This document shows, piece by piece, positions 1 through 7,629 of a stretch of DNA of 17,667 nt. This stretch comes from Zygnema cylindricum (Eukaryota; Streptophyta; Zygnematophyceae; Zygnematales; Zygnemataceae): assembly GCA_037447655.1 (NCBI GenBank), contig JBBHKE010000295.1, positions 235,685 through 253,351 on the forward strand, read 5' to 3'. The notes under the pieces are model-generated. The model searched no databases, was not told the DNA's origin, and saw only the letters and a program-made list of their open reading frames with translations. A program made the translations under genes and the position numbers. Numbering within the stretch: the stretch's first letter is position 1; each line of letters begins with the position of its first letter.

Positions 1-1
1 T

Positions 2-373
2 CTCCTTGAAGAAGGAGTGGAAGAGAATTCGGATTTGCAGGAATCGGATTCCGATGAGGAAGAAGTTCCTCTTACCAAAGTGAAGTTCGATCGGTTTGTT
101 CCAATTCGAAAATCAGATTCCGATGTCCGAAGCGATGGGACTTTGAGTTCTCGGTCTTCAGTAAGAACTCAGTCCACATTAAAATCAAATGGTAGCTTAC
201 CATCAATGAGGGAAGAGAATGATAAGGAAGAAGATGTGAATGTGGTTCGGCGAAGTACCCGTGAGACGAAGGGGAAGAAACCGGCCAGATTATCGTATGA
301 TCGGCTTGGTGGAGATGTTTCGAACTCTAATTACTTTATTTCAGAGGCTAAAGAGGATGACTTCCTCTTATAG
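2..373 (+). CDS. Copia polyprotein, integrase C-terminal tail and linker (element A, 5' partial)
   Basis: The frame is open from the window edge to a TAG at 371-373. The product is rich in Asp, Glu and Ser at first and in Arg and Lys later. It has no catalytic motif, as is typical of the variable tail between the Copia integrase core and RT. The segment RRSTRETKGKKPARL matches the linker RRSKRSTKGKAP of the two family-2 copies, which fixes its place in the polyprotein. The RT frame continues directly after the stop with no frameshift, so the TAG is either a lesion or a recoded stop (see findings). There is no real start codon, because the reading frame enters from outside the window. Confidence 0.85.
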   Translation, partial: LLEEGVEENSDLQESDSDEEEVPLTKVKFDRFVPIRKSDSDVRSDGTLSSRSSVRTQSTLKSNGSLPSMREENDKEEDVNVVRRSTRETKGKKPARLSYDRLGGDVSNSNYFISEAKEDDFLL

Positions 374-379
374 CAACTA
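371..379 (+). promoter_or_regulatory. Candidate readthrough stop, TAG CAA CTA, between linker and RT
   Basis: The stop follows codons for F-L-L and is followed in frame by CAA CTA, which fits the UAG-CAR-YYA context known to promote stop readthrough in tobamoviruses. The RT frame stays open downstream for over 1 kb. The nearest ATG after the stop (384) is in another frame, and the first in-frame ATG lies inside the RT core. Elements E2 (TGA 12507-12509) and X (TGA, minus strand 7139-7137) have a stop at the same aligned position. Function as a recoding signal is inferred. Confidence 0.5.
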
Positions 380-1417
380 GTGAATGACACAATTTCCGGT
401 TTCGGAGATCCTCAATCTTATTCGGAGGCTCGGAATTTGGGTGAGTGGGAAACTAAGTGGAAGGCGGCTTGGGAAAAGGAATATAAGTCAATTGTTGATA
501 ATCGGACTTTTGAAGAGGTTGAATTACCATCGGGTAAGAAAGCTATTGACGCCAAATGGGTATTTAAGACAAAGACAGGCGCGTCTGGAGAGGTGATAAA
601 GTATAAAGCGAGATTAGTGTGTAAAGGTTTTCAGCAGCGAGAGGGGGTTGATTATACTGAAACGTATGCTCCCGTTGTTAAGTTTGATTCTTTGAGAATG
701 ATTGTGGCCTTGGCAGCGGCTGGTAAGAAACACATCCATCAAATGGATGTGGAGACGGCTTTCTTAAATGGTGAGCTTGAAGAGGAAGTGTATATGAAAG
801 TTCCAGAGGGGGTGACTTCTCAACCCGGTATTGTGTGGAGACTTCGGAAGTCTTTATATGGGCTGAAGCAAGCCCCGAGAACGTGGTATTTAAGACTCCA
901 TAAGGTGTTAATTGATTTCGGTTTTGTTCGGACTACTTCGGATTCCGGTGTTTATGTTAAGGGTGAAGGTGAGAATCAAGTGATATTTTCAGTTTATGTT
1001 GATGACTTCATCATGACTTCGGATAGCTTGATTGTGATTATGGATTTAAAAGCATTTATGCGGCAACATTTTAAAGTGACAGATTTGGGGGATGTGAAAT
1101 ATATTTTAGGAATTGAGGTTATTCGGGATGCATCAGGAAGCATCAAGCTCAGTCAGGAGCAATATTGCAAGGAGGTTTTAGCACGGTTTTCTATGACTGA
1201 TGCTAAACCGCTTTCGACTCCCTTGGATCCGAAAGTGCAATATTCTAAGTCGGAAAATTTGGAGACAGTTAAGGTGCCGTATCGAGAAGCAATCGGCAGT
1301 TTGATGTATTTGAATGTGGGAACGCGTCCAGATATTTCTCCTGCAGTTTCTGTAGTCAACAAGTATTGCCAGGCACCAAAAAAATCCCATTGGGAGGCGG
1401 TGAAACGAATCTTCTGA
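374..1417 (+). CDS. Copia reverse transcriptase domain (element A)
   Basis: This segment would copy the element's RNA into cDNA inside virus-like particles. It carries the RVT_2-type landmarks in order: KKAIDAKWVFKTK, KARLVCKGF, the first catalytic aspartate in QMDVETAFLNGE, SLYGLKQAPR, and the YVDD box at 995-1006, followed by the connection region with KLSQEQY and GSLMYL. All visible catalytic residues are intact. There is no usable in-frame ATG before the catalytic core, so expression depends on passing the TAG at 371. The frame closes at TGA 1415-1417, where the family reads KRIFRYLAGT. That stop is best explained as a CGA (Arg) to TGA transition, and the same frame continues into RNase H. 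Confidence 0.9.
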   Translation, partial: QLVNDTISGFGDPQSYSEARNLGEWETKWKAAWEKEYKSIVDNRTFEEVELPSGKKAIDAKWVFKTKTGASGEVIKYKARLVCKGFQQREGVDYTETYAPVVKFDSLRMIVALAAAGKKHIHQMDVETAFLNGELEEEVYMKVPEGVTSQPGIVWRLRKSLYGLKQAPRTWYLRLHKVLIDFGFVRTTSDSGVYVKGEGENQVIFSVYVDDFIMTSDSLIVIMDLKAFMRQHFKVTDLGDVKYILGIEVIRDASGSIKLSQEQYCKEVLARFSMTDAKPLSTPLDPKVQYSKSENLETVKVPYREAIGSLMYLNVGTRPDISPAVSVVNKYCQAPKKSHWEAVKRIF

Positions 1418-1933
1418 TATTTGGTTGGCACGATCAGCCTCGGATTGGTGTTTCAATCGGATGGAGATTTGGAATGTTTTGGATACTGCGATGCAGATCG
1501 GGGAGGAGATTATGATTCCGCAAAATCAACTTCTGGATATGCATTTATATTCGGTGGAGCTGCAATTTCATGGAGTTCGAAGCTCCAGCCTACTGTGGCA
1601 TTAAGCTCTACAGAGGCCGAATATATGTCAGCCTGTTATGCGTCGAAGACTGCAGTTTGGGTGAAAGAAATCCTTGGAGAGTTAGGCATTTCAGTTGGAT
1701 GTCTGAAAGTATTTTGTGATAGCATGAGTTCTATGGCACTAATCAAAAATCCTGTATTTCATAAAAGGACTAAACATATCAAAATTCAGTGGCATTTTAT
1801 TCGAGATTTAGTGAGAGAAAATGAACTTGAATTTGTCTTTGTTCCTATTGTAGAGGAAGCAGCTGACATGCTTACTAAGTCAGCAATGCAGGATGTCTTG
1901 GTGAGAGGTAGGCCTAAGCTAGGCTTGTTGTGA
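1418..1933 (+). CDS. Copia RNase H domain and polyprotein C-terminus (element A)
   Basis: This is the Ty1/copia-type RNase H, which degrades the RNA strand during reverse transcription. Landmarks in order are GYCDADRGGD, SGYAF, LSSTEAEYM, the CDSMSS acid, HKRTKHIKIQWHFIRD, and AADMLTKS near the C-terminus, so all four acidic positions expected for the fold are present. It lies in the same frame as the RT segment and is separated from it only by TGA 1415-1417. The TGA that ends it (1931-1933) lies 14 bases before the polypurine tract, the usual spacing. It is an intact-looking domain within a copy carrying one nonsense mutation. Confidence 0.9.
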   Translation, partial: YLVGTISLGLVFQSDGDLECFGYCDADRGGDYDSAKSTSGYAFIFGGAAISWSSKLQPTVALSSTEAEYMSACYASKTAVWVKEILGELGISVGCLKVFCDSMSSMALIKNPVFHKRTKHIKIQWHFIRDLVRENELEFVFVPIVEEAADMLTKSAMQDVLVRGRPKLGLL

Positions 1934-1947
1934 GAGTATTCCACAAT

Positions 1948-1958
1948 GAGAGGGGGAA
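1948..1958 (+). other. Polypurine tract of element A
   Basis: GAGAGGGGGAA lies directly before the TGTTAGAACATT start of the 3' LTR. It is the expected primer for plus-strand DNA synthesis. Confidence 0.88.
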
Positions 1959-2320
1959 TGTTAGAACATTTGTGGAATCGGGTGTTAGACGTTTCAGTCT
2001 TTTGTTCAATTTCGTATCTAAATCTTGTATGTCGGTTTGTGTCACTTATATTTGTTTGTTCGGTACAGTAGTATGTGTGTTGTACGTTTGTTTTAGTTAG
2101 TTGTGTTGCGTGGTACCGAGTGTGCTGACTTGCACATTGTTTTAGTCTTGCTGCCAGATGTTTAATTGTTGTGAGTTGTTTGAGAGGCACGTTTTCCGTG
2201 CCATGTAAACTAAAGTTTGTTGTGAGGTTTGTAGACTAAGGTAATTATCGGTTTTGGTTTTGATTTCTTTTGTAAGGGATTAAGTGAGAAATTATGTACA
2301 GAAAAAAGCTTCGGTTTTAA

Positions 2321-2328
2321 TATAAATA
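2321..2328 (+). promoter_or_regulatory. TATA box in family-1 LTR
   Basis: TATAAATA lies about 40 bases upstream of an AATAAA signal, the usual U3/R layout of an LTR promoter. The copy in element B reads TATAAAT at 15028-15034. Confidence 0.65.
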
Positions 2329-2366
2329 TGTATTGGCCGATGCGATCTGTAAATGTTTTTTAATGT

Positions 2367-2372
2367 AATAAA
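2367..2372 (+). promoter_or_regulatory. AATAAA polyadenylation signal in family-1 LTR
   Basis: There is an exact AATAAA downstream of the TATA box in the 3' LTR. The B copy has AATTAA at the same place, so its signal has decayed. Confidence 0.6.
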
Positions 2373-2432
2373 TGGCGAATGCTTCCGCTGTGCCATTAAG
2401 TTTAATCTTAGTGGATAGGAGTGATCTTATCA

Positions 2433-2745
2433 ATAACCATCATCGAACCGTTAGCCACTATGATGGATTTTGGTATAGTGAGTTTTCTAATATCAGTGAA
2501 TAGTCCTCGGTCTGAACACATGTGATGGGTAGCACCTGAGTCAATGATCCAATTGTTAAATTTTCCTTTACTCTCTTTGCCCTGTGTGTGAAATAGGATA
2601 TCCTCTTTTTCTTCTGATTCCTCCATAAGTGAGATGAAGAATTCTTGATCTTGTCCCACTAGCCCATCCCCAACAAAATCCCCTCTACCTGATGAACCAA
2701 TACCTCCACTTCCTTCGCCTCTAAATTGTCCCCCTCCGCGATTGT
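2433..2745 (-). pseudogene. End of gag and N-half of Copia protease (element X)
   Basis: On the minus strand this covers the glycine-rich end of the nucleocapsid, the GQDQEFF segment, and the aspartic protease signature WIIDSGATHHMCSD with its catalytic DSGA. It continues to ANGSMMVI and then stops aligning with E2 at about 2433-2428, where element A's LTR begins. The gag side is cut at 2745 by the solo LTR. The frame is open across the segment but it is a fragment with no start of its own. The matching protease C-half lies 6 kb away at 8783. Confidence 0.85.
2741..2745. repeat. Target-site duplication ATTGT, left copy (solo LTR)
   Basis: ATTGT precedes TGTTGG at 2746 and recurs at 3807-3811 after CAACA. 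Joining the flanks with one copy restores the gag sequence as it reads in E2. Confidence 0.85.
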
Positions 2746-2790
2746 TGTTGGTTTTTGGGAACCTTTAGTCCTCTCTATATCACATTGCTA

Positions 2791-2889
2791 TGCTGCCATG
2801 CTGCGCTGGTCACACCGCAGACATAGCAGCATGTATGAAAAAGATATTGTGCTGCCATGCTGCGCTGGTCACATCGCAGCCATAGCAGC
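2791..2889. repeat. Pair of 40-bp direct repeats inside the solo LTR
   Basis: Copies at 2791-2830 and 2850-2889 differ at two positions and are 19 bp apart. Each holds TGCTGC near one end and GCAGC near the other, so each could also fold on itself. Confidence 0.85.
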
Positions 2890-3073
2890 TTGCATACTAA
2901 GTACTAAGAGTATTGAACGTACGGAATTGGACTTCAAGTGACGCGAAGAAACATAGACGAAAGTGTTGAATGTGTTGGAGAAATGGACGGCGAATCGCGA
3001 AGCGATCCGATGATTAACATTCGAAATGATTTAAATTGTACGTCGGCCGTACGAAACATAATGCGGCGGTCAA

Positions 3074-3157
3074 CATGTGATGAATTGGACGCCACCGGAG
3101 CTACGGACGGCAGCGCCGTCAGTTTGGTGAGGGACGCGAAATCGCGTCCATCACATG
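3074..3157. repeat. Palindrome cluster inside the solo LTR
   Basis: CATGTGATG (3074-3082) pairs with CATCACATG (3149-3157). Between them lie GACGGC AGC GCCGTC (3106-3120) and GGACGCGA AA TCGCGTCC (3132-3149). Nested perfect stems of this kind are unusual for neutral sequence. Confidence 0.7.
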
Positions 3158-3806
3158 ATATTTATTTTGGACGGTCCTGATTCGTTTGACGGAATTCGTA
3201 AGACTTGTAAATATTTAACAATGTTTGTCCCGTGTATTAATTATTACTGTAGCTCTCAGGTACTCTCATATTAATAGAGGTAGTCGATTGATTACGTACG
3301 GCTGGTATGCCTCCGTACAGTTAGTAGTAAGCTGTAGTATATATTTGTAGGACTTAGTCATTTCTAGACTTAGGAACTTTTTGGACAGAAACTGTTTCTG
3401 CTCCTTTTTGGGTTTTTCATCTGAGAATTTCTCTCAGTTTTATTGGCAGAATGATCTGAAATTTTGCATGTGTGTTCCTCTTTGTATTGGCAATATTGTG
3501 GCCAATTTGCAGACCTATTGTGTGTCTGGTTTGCTTGGGGCTTCATTGTGAGGTTGGTCATATTTATCAAAGTTCTGGCAGGCTGTTTTTCTGCAACTTT
3601 GACTGAGTGTTGTGATTATTCGGTTTGGTATTATTATATGAAATTTGGTGGGAATACTTAGTGGACTAGGAACTATCTGGTTGTGTAGTTTTTAGCTTGG
3701 TTTGGTTATTCTGTAGAATTCTGAGTGGAATCAAAGGAGGCTGTTTTGGGGTAGTCTGTGGTGCTTCCGAGGGTACATTCATGGCTGAAAAGGGCTATGA
3801 ACAACA

Positions 3807-3811
3807 ATTGT
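3807..3811. repeat. Target-site duplication ATTGT, right copy (solo LTR)
   Basis: This is the partner of 2741-2745. The gag sequence of X resumes with TTCCCTTG. Confidence 0.85.
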
Positions 3812-4941
3812 TTCCCTTGTTTTGATAACAACCGCGACCATTGTGTCCCCATTTATGACAAACGTTACACTGTTTACTTTTTTATGGGCATTCAAAAGAG
3901 CCATGCCCAATCTCGTTACAATTGTAACAAGTCACCTGAGAGGTATCACGTTGATATGAGCCTCTCCCTGTGCCCTGTGGCCTGCCTCCTTGTCCACGAT
4001 GTCCACCTCCTCTCCCCCTAGATCCCCTAAAGCTGTAAGCTCCTCCGTCATCCTCCTCTTGATAACTCTTGTAGGATGACCTCTTGATTTCCTCTTTCGG
4101 TGTTGCTTTCTCCTTCTCTGTACTCTTCAAGTGATTGATAACGTATGCCATTGTTGGTTTCTCTCGACCCTTGATAACCTCCTTTGCTACCGCAAACTTG
4201 CTTGGAAGACTCCTCATAAAGACAAACAACCTTTCTTTTTCTGTAGGAAAGTTATTGAGTGAGTTAAGTTGTTCTATGATGACATTAAACCTTTTGACTC
4301 CATCATCAATAAATTCATTCTCCTTCATTCTTTACCCAATATATTCTTCAAAGAGATAATTTTCATTTGCCTAAAACCCCTTTTCAAATGCATTTTGCAA
4401 AGCGGTCCAACAATAAAAAGCCCTATCATGAGTTAGAAGGTGTTCATGCATAGAACTAGCACAACTTTGTATAAGTGCGGTGGAGGCCGCCATATCTTTC
4501 TTGTCCCACTTATGTGCTACGGCTGGATCCACGGAAGGATCTGGTCCTGTTTCTTCCATGATAACGATGTCCCAAAGTTTTTTCGGTGTGAATGCTCCTC
4601 GAATGTATCTCTTCCAAATTGCATAGTTGGAACCCGTGAAGACGATGGTTTTATTAAACACTTTAAAATCATCATCTTGGCTCTCCTCCTCTTCCTCATA
4701 AAGTTTAGATTTCCCCTTTCTTTTTCTTTATTTTCTTAGAGTTGCGTGAGTCTCCACTTACTCCTCCATCTCCATCATCATCTTGTGTTTTGAGAAACTC
4801 TTGAAAGCGTTCAAACGTTCCGTCATCCATCTTCAAATTTTTCTCCCCCCATTCGTCATACTCGTCATATATTGTCCCTGTAACTCCTCCTCCACTAACT
4901 CCCCCACTAGCTTCCGCCGGGGTTTTCCCTTTATCCGCCAT
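3812..4941 (-). pseudogene. Copia gag pseudogene (element X)
   Basis: The ATG is at 4941 on the minus strand, 22 bases past the primer-binding site, at the same position as the ATG of E2. The N-terminal acidic and lysine-rich tail is followed by the UBN2-like gag domain (KRYIRGAFTPKKLWDIV, HEHLLTHD, DDGVKRFN, FMRSLPSKF), an RG-rich stretch and a zinc knuckle CYNCNEIGHGSFEC. The second knuckle follows at about 3830-3880. Breaks: a frameshift in the A-rich run near 4715-4730, an in-frame TAG at 4371-4373 with another stop just downstream, and a TAA at 3882-3884 where E2 reads GAC. The solo LTR then cuts it at 3812. It cannot make a full Gag. Confidence 0.88.
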
Positions 4942-4962
4942 ACTGGCAAGTGTTGCCAGTAA

Positions 4963-4977
4963 CCTGCTCCGATACCA
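4963..4977 (-). other. tRNA primer-binding site (element X)
   Basis: On the minus strand it reads TGGTATCGGAGCAGG, two bases after the LTR end CA. It is identical to the site of element B and close to the complement of plant-type initiator tRNA-Met. Confidence 0.85.
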
Positions 4978-4979
4978 AT

Positions 4980-5548
4980 TGAAAGTTTACAAACCAAAGT
5001 AAAATACACACACAACAATAGTGTTCCTCCAAAAGCATTCAATATATTAAGCAAAATGCAAATACAACTCCTTTTCTTCCTTCCCTTTACTTTTGATCTT
5101 TCTACGCCTCCTTAACAAGCTACGCCTCCAAAAGATAATTCTACCACGAAGTCTCAACTAATATATATAGGTACACGACTAGAAACGTGTAGTAATCAAC
5201 GTGGTGAAATGAACGACCGATAAGTTGAACCGACTTGAACAACAGGGTACGACTAGGAAAGTCAACCGCGAACCAACTTGAATCACACGGTACGACTTGA
5301 ACTTACGTGAACCGAAACTACCAAGCAATTTCCACGTCACTTCTATAGTACTATTCAAACATACGTGAAACGAAATGAGCACTTAATTTCTACGTCACTT
5401 CAAATATCCAACAAGGAAACTACTTCATCGCTAACTTCTACGTCACTTCAAATATCTAGCGACGAGACTACTTTCGTCGCTAGTCGTCGCTAAATTACCT
5501 ACGAGAGTATCTCGTCGCTAAGTAAGTGCTCAGTACAATATCCTAACA
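4980..5548 (-). repeat. Single LTR of element X (family 2), 569 bp
   Basis: On the minus strand it runs from TGTTAGGATATTGTACTGAGC at 5548 to TTTCA at 4980. It aligns over its whole length with the two E2 LTRs (570 and 569 bp) but is visibly more diverged from them than they are from each other. RNase H and the polypurine tract lie on its upstream side and the primer site plus gag on its downstream side, so one LTR serves as both 3' and 5' LTR. It contains the TAGCGACGA inverted-repeat array at 5409-5520 and a TATATATAT run at 5160-5169. There is no gene here. Confidence 0.92.
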
Positions 5549-5560
5549 TTCCCCCTCTTA
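5549..5560 (-). other. Polypurine tract of element X
   Basis: On the minus strand it reads TAAGAGGGGGAA directly before the LTR start TGTTAGG. Confidence 0.85.
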
Positions 5561-5582
5561 CTAAGACACTCAAAGCCCCCTC

Positions 5583-6126
5583 TTACTCCATGCCTGCTAA
5601 CTTCTTTCCCATTTCATAGACTTCCTTCAATGCAACTTTGGTTAACATATCAACAGCTTGTTTTTTTGTAGGAACAAACGAAAATTAAACTTCTTTTTTC
5701 GCAACCAAATTTCGAACAAAATGCCACTGAATTTTAATGTGTTTAGTGCACTTATGCAAAATAGGATTTTTACTAAGTGCAATGGAAGACATATTATCAC
5801 TTAGTATTTGCATGCATACTTTTTCCACTCCAACCTCCGATAGAAATTATTTAATTCACACAACATCCTTCACAGCATGAGATGCAGCCATATACTTCGC
5901 CTCCGTTGATGAAAGTGCCACAGTAGGGTTCAAACGGGAATTCCACGAGATAGCTCCCCTTGCAAGTAAAAACACATATCCTGACGTAGACCTTCTTGTA
6001 TCATGGTCTCCTCCATAGTCGGCATCACAATATCCATAACAACTAAAGCTCTCACCTTTCCTATTAACAATTCCAAGACTAAGTGTTCCAGCCAAATATC
6101 TAAAGATTCTCTTCATTGCCTCCCAA
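5583..6126 (-). pseudogene. Copia RNase H pseudogene (element X)
   Basis: On the minus strand, KRIFRYLAGTLSLG leads into GYCDADYGGD, SGYVF and LSSTEAKYM (the family has TEAEYM), then a stop at 5856-5858. The tail is recognisable in pieces: MQILSDNMSSIALSKNP, the HIKIQWHF segment and the terminal TAA at 5583-5585. Extra stops and a frameshift lie near 5660-5700. A one-base insertion relative to E2 in an A-rich run near 6125-6135 separates this frame from the RT frame. It is clearly dead. Confidence 0.85.
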
Positions 6127-6132
6127 TGTATT

Positions 6133-7136
6133 TTATTTCGGATTGCTACAATACCAACTAACCACGCTCACTGCGGCACTAATGTCTGGCCTAGTACCGA
6201 CACTCAAATACATTAAGCTTCCGACCGCCTCCCTATACGGGCCATCAACGTTGAGACTTTTAACAAAACTAGAAAGTTTATCACGAGGATCAAGGGGAGT
6301 TCCAAGTTGCTTACAATCTAAAAACCCCAATCTTTCAAGTACCTCTTTTGCATATTGTTCTTGGCTCAACTTAATATCTTCGTTCCTCCTCCTCTGAATC
6401 TGAACTCCCACAATGTATTCTGCATCTCCTAAGTCAGTGATTCTAATTTACTTCCGAAATTCAATCTTTAATTCTCCAAGTAAATCCAAGTTGTGAGAGA
6501 TAGAAATGAAATCATCTGCATAAACACTGAAAATTACCATGTCCCTACCTTCTCCCCGTATATACACTCCACAATCTGCAGTAAGCCTCCTAAATCCCAA
6601 AATTAGTAAGACCTTGTGAAGCTTATGGTTCCTTATTCTTGGTGCCTGCTTCAAACCATACAAAGCCTTCGACAACCTCCATACTTTTCCACTCTTTCCA
6701 GGAACTCTTTCTGGAATTTTCATATACACCTCCTCTTCTAATTCTCCATTTAAGAAAGTTGTCTCTACATCCATGTGTTGGATATGCATTCCTTTCGCCG
6801 CCGCCATTGCAATAATTGCTCGCAAAGAATCAAACTTAACCACAGGAGCAAAAGTCTCTGAATAATCAATACCCTCTTTCTGCTGAAAGCCTTTACATAC
6901 TAACCGCGCCTTATACTTAAGAATTTCTCTGAGGCACCCGTCTTTGTCTTAAAAACCCACTTTGAGTCTATCGCCTTCTTACCAACTGCTAAGTCTACTT
7001 CTTCGAAGCACCCATTTGCTTTCACATAATTATACTCCTTTATAAATGTCGGTTTCCACTTCTCCTCCCATCCGGCCGAGTCTCTAGCCTCTTGATATGA
7101 TTGAGGATCGGCCGGACGATTTTTCGTAATTCCCTT
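6133..7136 (-). pseudogene. Copia reverse transcriptase pseudogene (element X)
   Basis: After the stop at 7139-7137 the frame holds DPQSYQEAR, EEKWKPTFIKEY, and KKAIDSKWVFKTKTGAS, then loses one base near 6925. The following frame has the catalytic segment MDVETTFLNGE, ALYGLKQAPR and the active-site box YADD (6522-6511), where A and E2 have YVDD. Both are used by Copia-like RTs. A TAA at 6448-6450 replaces a tyrosine codon. KLSQEQYAKEV and GSLMYLSVGTRPDIS follow, ending at TAA 6133-6135 after a one-base insertion. Confidence 0.87.
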
Positions 7137-7139
7137 TCA
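7137..7139 (-). other. Position-conserved in-frame stop before RT (element X)
   Basis: On the minus strand it reads CTC TTA TGA AAG GGA, in the frame of the adjacent RT and, once a nearby one-base deletion is allowed for, of the linker. It lines up with TGA 12507-12509 of E2 and TAG 371-373 of A. Confidence 0.6.
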
Positions 7140-7629
7140 TAAGAGAAAGGATTCCGCCCTTCCTTCTCTAAGCTCGGAAATTGCCCTTTGATAACTGGTT
7201 TGCTTTTTATAAGATTGCCTTGGTGGGAATCGTTCGGTGCCTTCCCTTTCGTTGATCTCTTGCTTCTCCGTACGTTTTTTGCAAATTCCTTATCTGATTC
7301 ACTGCCCTCAACCTTGTCATCACCCTCCTTCTCAAAAGGTGTCTCTTCTGATGTTACATTGTTTTTGTGAGTGGATGATTCTCTAATGTCTTTTTCCCTT
7401 TGTGCTTTGTTGATGGTGGACTTAGATTTCAGAACTTTCTCTAAAGACTGCTCTACAAATCGCACCTTTTTCTTTGTCTCTACCTCTATCAAGACTTCTT
7501 CTTTTTCCTCCTCCTCTCTTGTGAATTTTTCATAATGCTTATCCTCCTCGTAATCTTGGGCTCGTTTAGACTCATTAGCTCATTTTACCATCAATCAAAG
7601 TTTTAATTGAACTCTACATTTCTAGACTC
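7140..7629 (-). pseudogene. Integrase-RT linker remnant (element X)
   Basis: On the minus strand this is a charged, low-complexity region (acidic runs, VETKKKVRFVEQ, RRSKRSTKGKAP). It aligns with the E2 linker and ends in ESFLL before the stop at 7139-7137. It is broken by a one-base deletion in the CACCGAACG stretch near 7230 (E2 has CACCGGAACG) and by frameshifts with stops near 7560-7620. There is no catalytic motif, as expected for the variable C-terminal part of Copia integrase. Confidence 0.75.

Larger units (their letters stand above)
1..2432 (+). mobile_element. Element A: 3' part of a family-1 Copia LTR retrotransposon
   Basis: The integrase-RT linker, reverse transcriptase, RNase H, polypurine tract and 3' LTR follow one another in a single reading frame, the Copia order. 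The 5' LTR, gag, protease and integrase core lie beyond the left edge of the window. Only one clear nonsense mutation (TGA at 1415-1417) breaks the pol region, apart from a TAG at 371-373 whose position is shared with other copies. The 3' LTR is about 94% identical by eye (some 28 differences) to the split 5' LTR of element B, so they belong to one family. The right end abuts a family-2 element lying on the other strand. Confidence 0.93.
1959..2432 (+). repeat. 3' LTR of element A (family 1)
   Basis: It starts TGTTAGAACATTTG and aligns along its length with the split LTR of element B (8784-8802 plus 14686-15139, 473 bp together). Inside are a TATAAATA box, an AATAAA signal and a GGCACG/CGTGCC hairpin (2186-2202) that is the same in both LTR copies. 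The last few bases are uncertain. B ends GTGATCTTTACA, whereas A reads GTGATCTTATCA and then passes into protease sequence of X, so A's true end may be anywhere from 2427 to 2432. There is no gene here. Confidence 0.9.
2746..3806. mobile_element. Solo LTR of an unidentified LTR retrotransposon, 1,061 bp
   Basis: The insert starts TGTTG and ends CAACA (perfect short inverted termini with TG...CA) and is flanked by the 5-bp duplication ATTGT in the gag gene of X. This is the classical mark of an LTR left after LTR-LTR recombination. No RT, integrase, gag, primer site or polypurine tract is inside, and the short open frames show no protein signature. It holds two 40-bp direct repeats (2791-2830 and 2850-2889) and a palindrome-rich stretch (3074-3157). 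It matches neither Copia family in the window. The length would suit Gypsy or Copia. Family and orientation are unknown. Confidence 0.85.

Noticed and set aside
384-596. Reinitiation at the ATG just after the TAG in A
   Set aside because: This ATG is in a different frame from RT and opens only 70 residues with no homology.
1153-1456. Antisense open frames across RT (also at 3758-4359, 6116-6397, 7607-8266, 9986-10210)
   Set aside because: Mirror frames of RT, gag and integrase coding sequence with no independent signature.
2938-3180. 80-residue open frame inside the solo LTR
   Set aside because: No recognisable domain, in the palindrome-rich part of an LTR bounded by a clean duplication. 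Open by chance.
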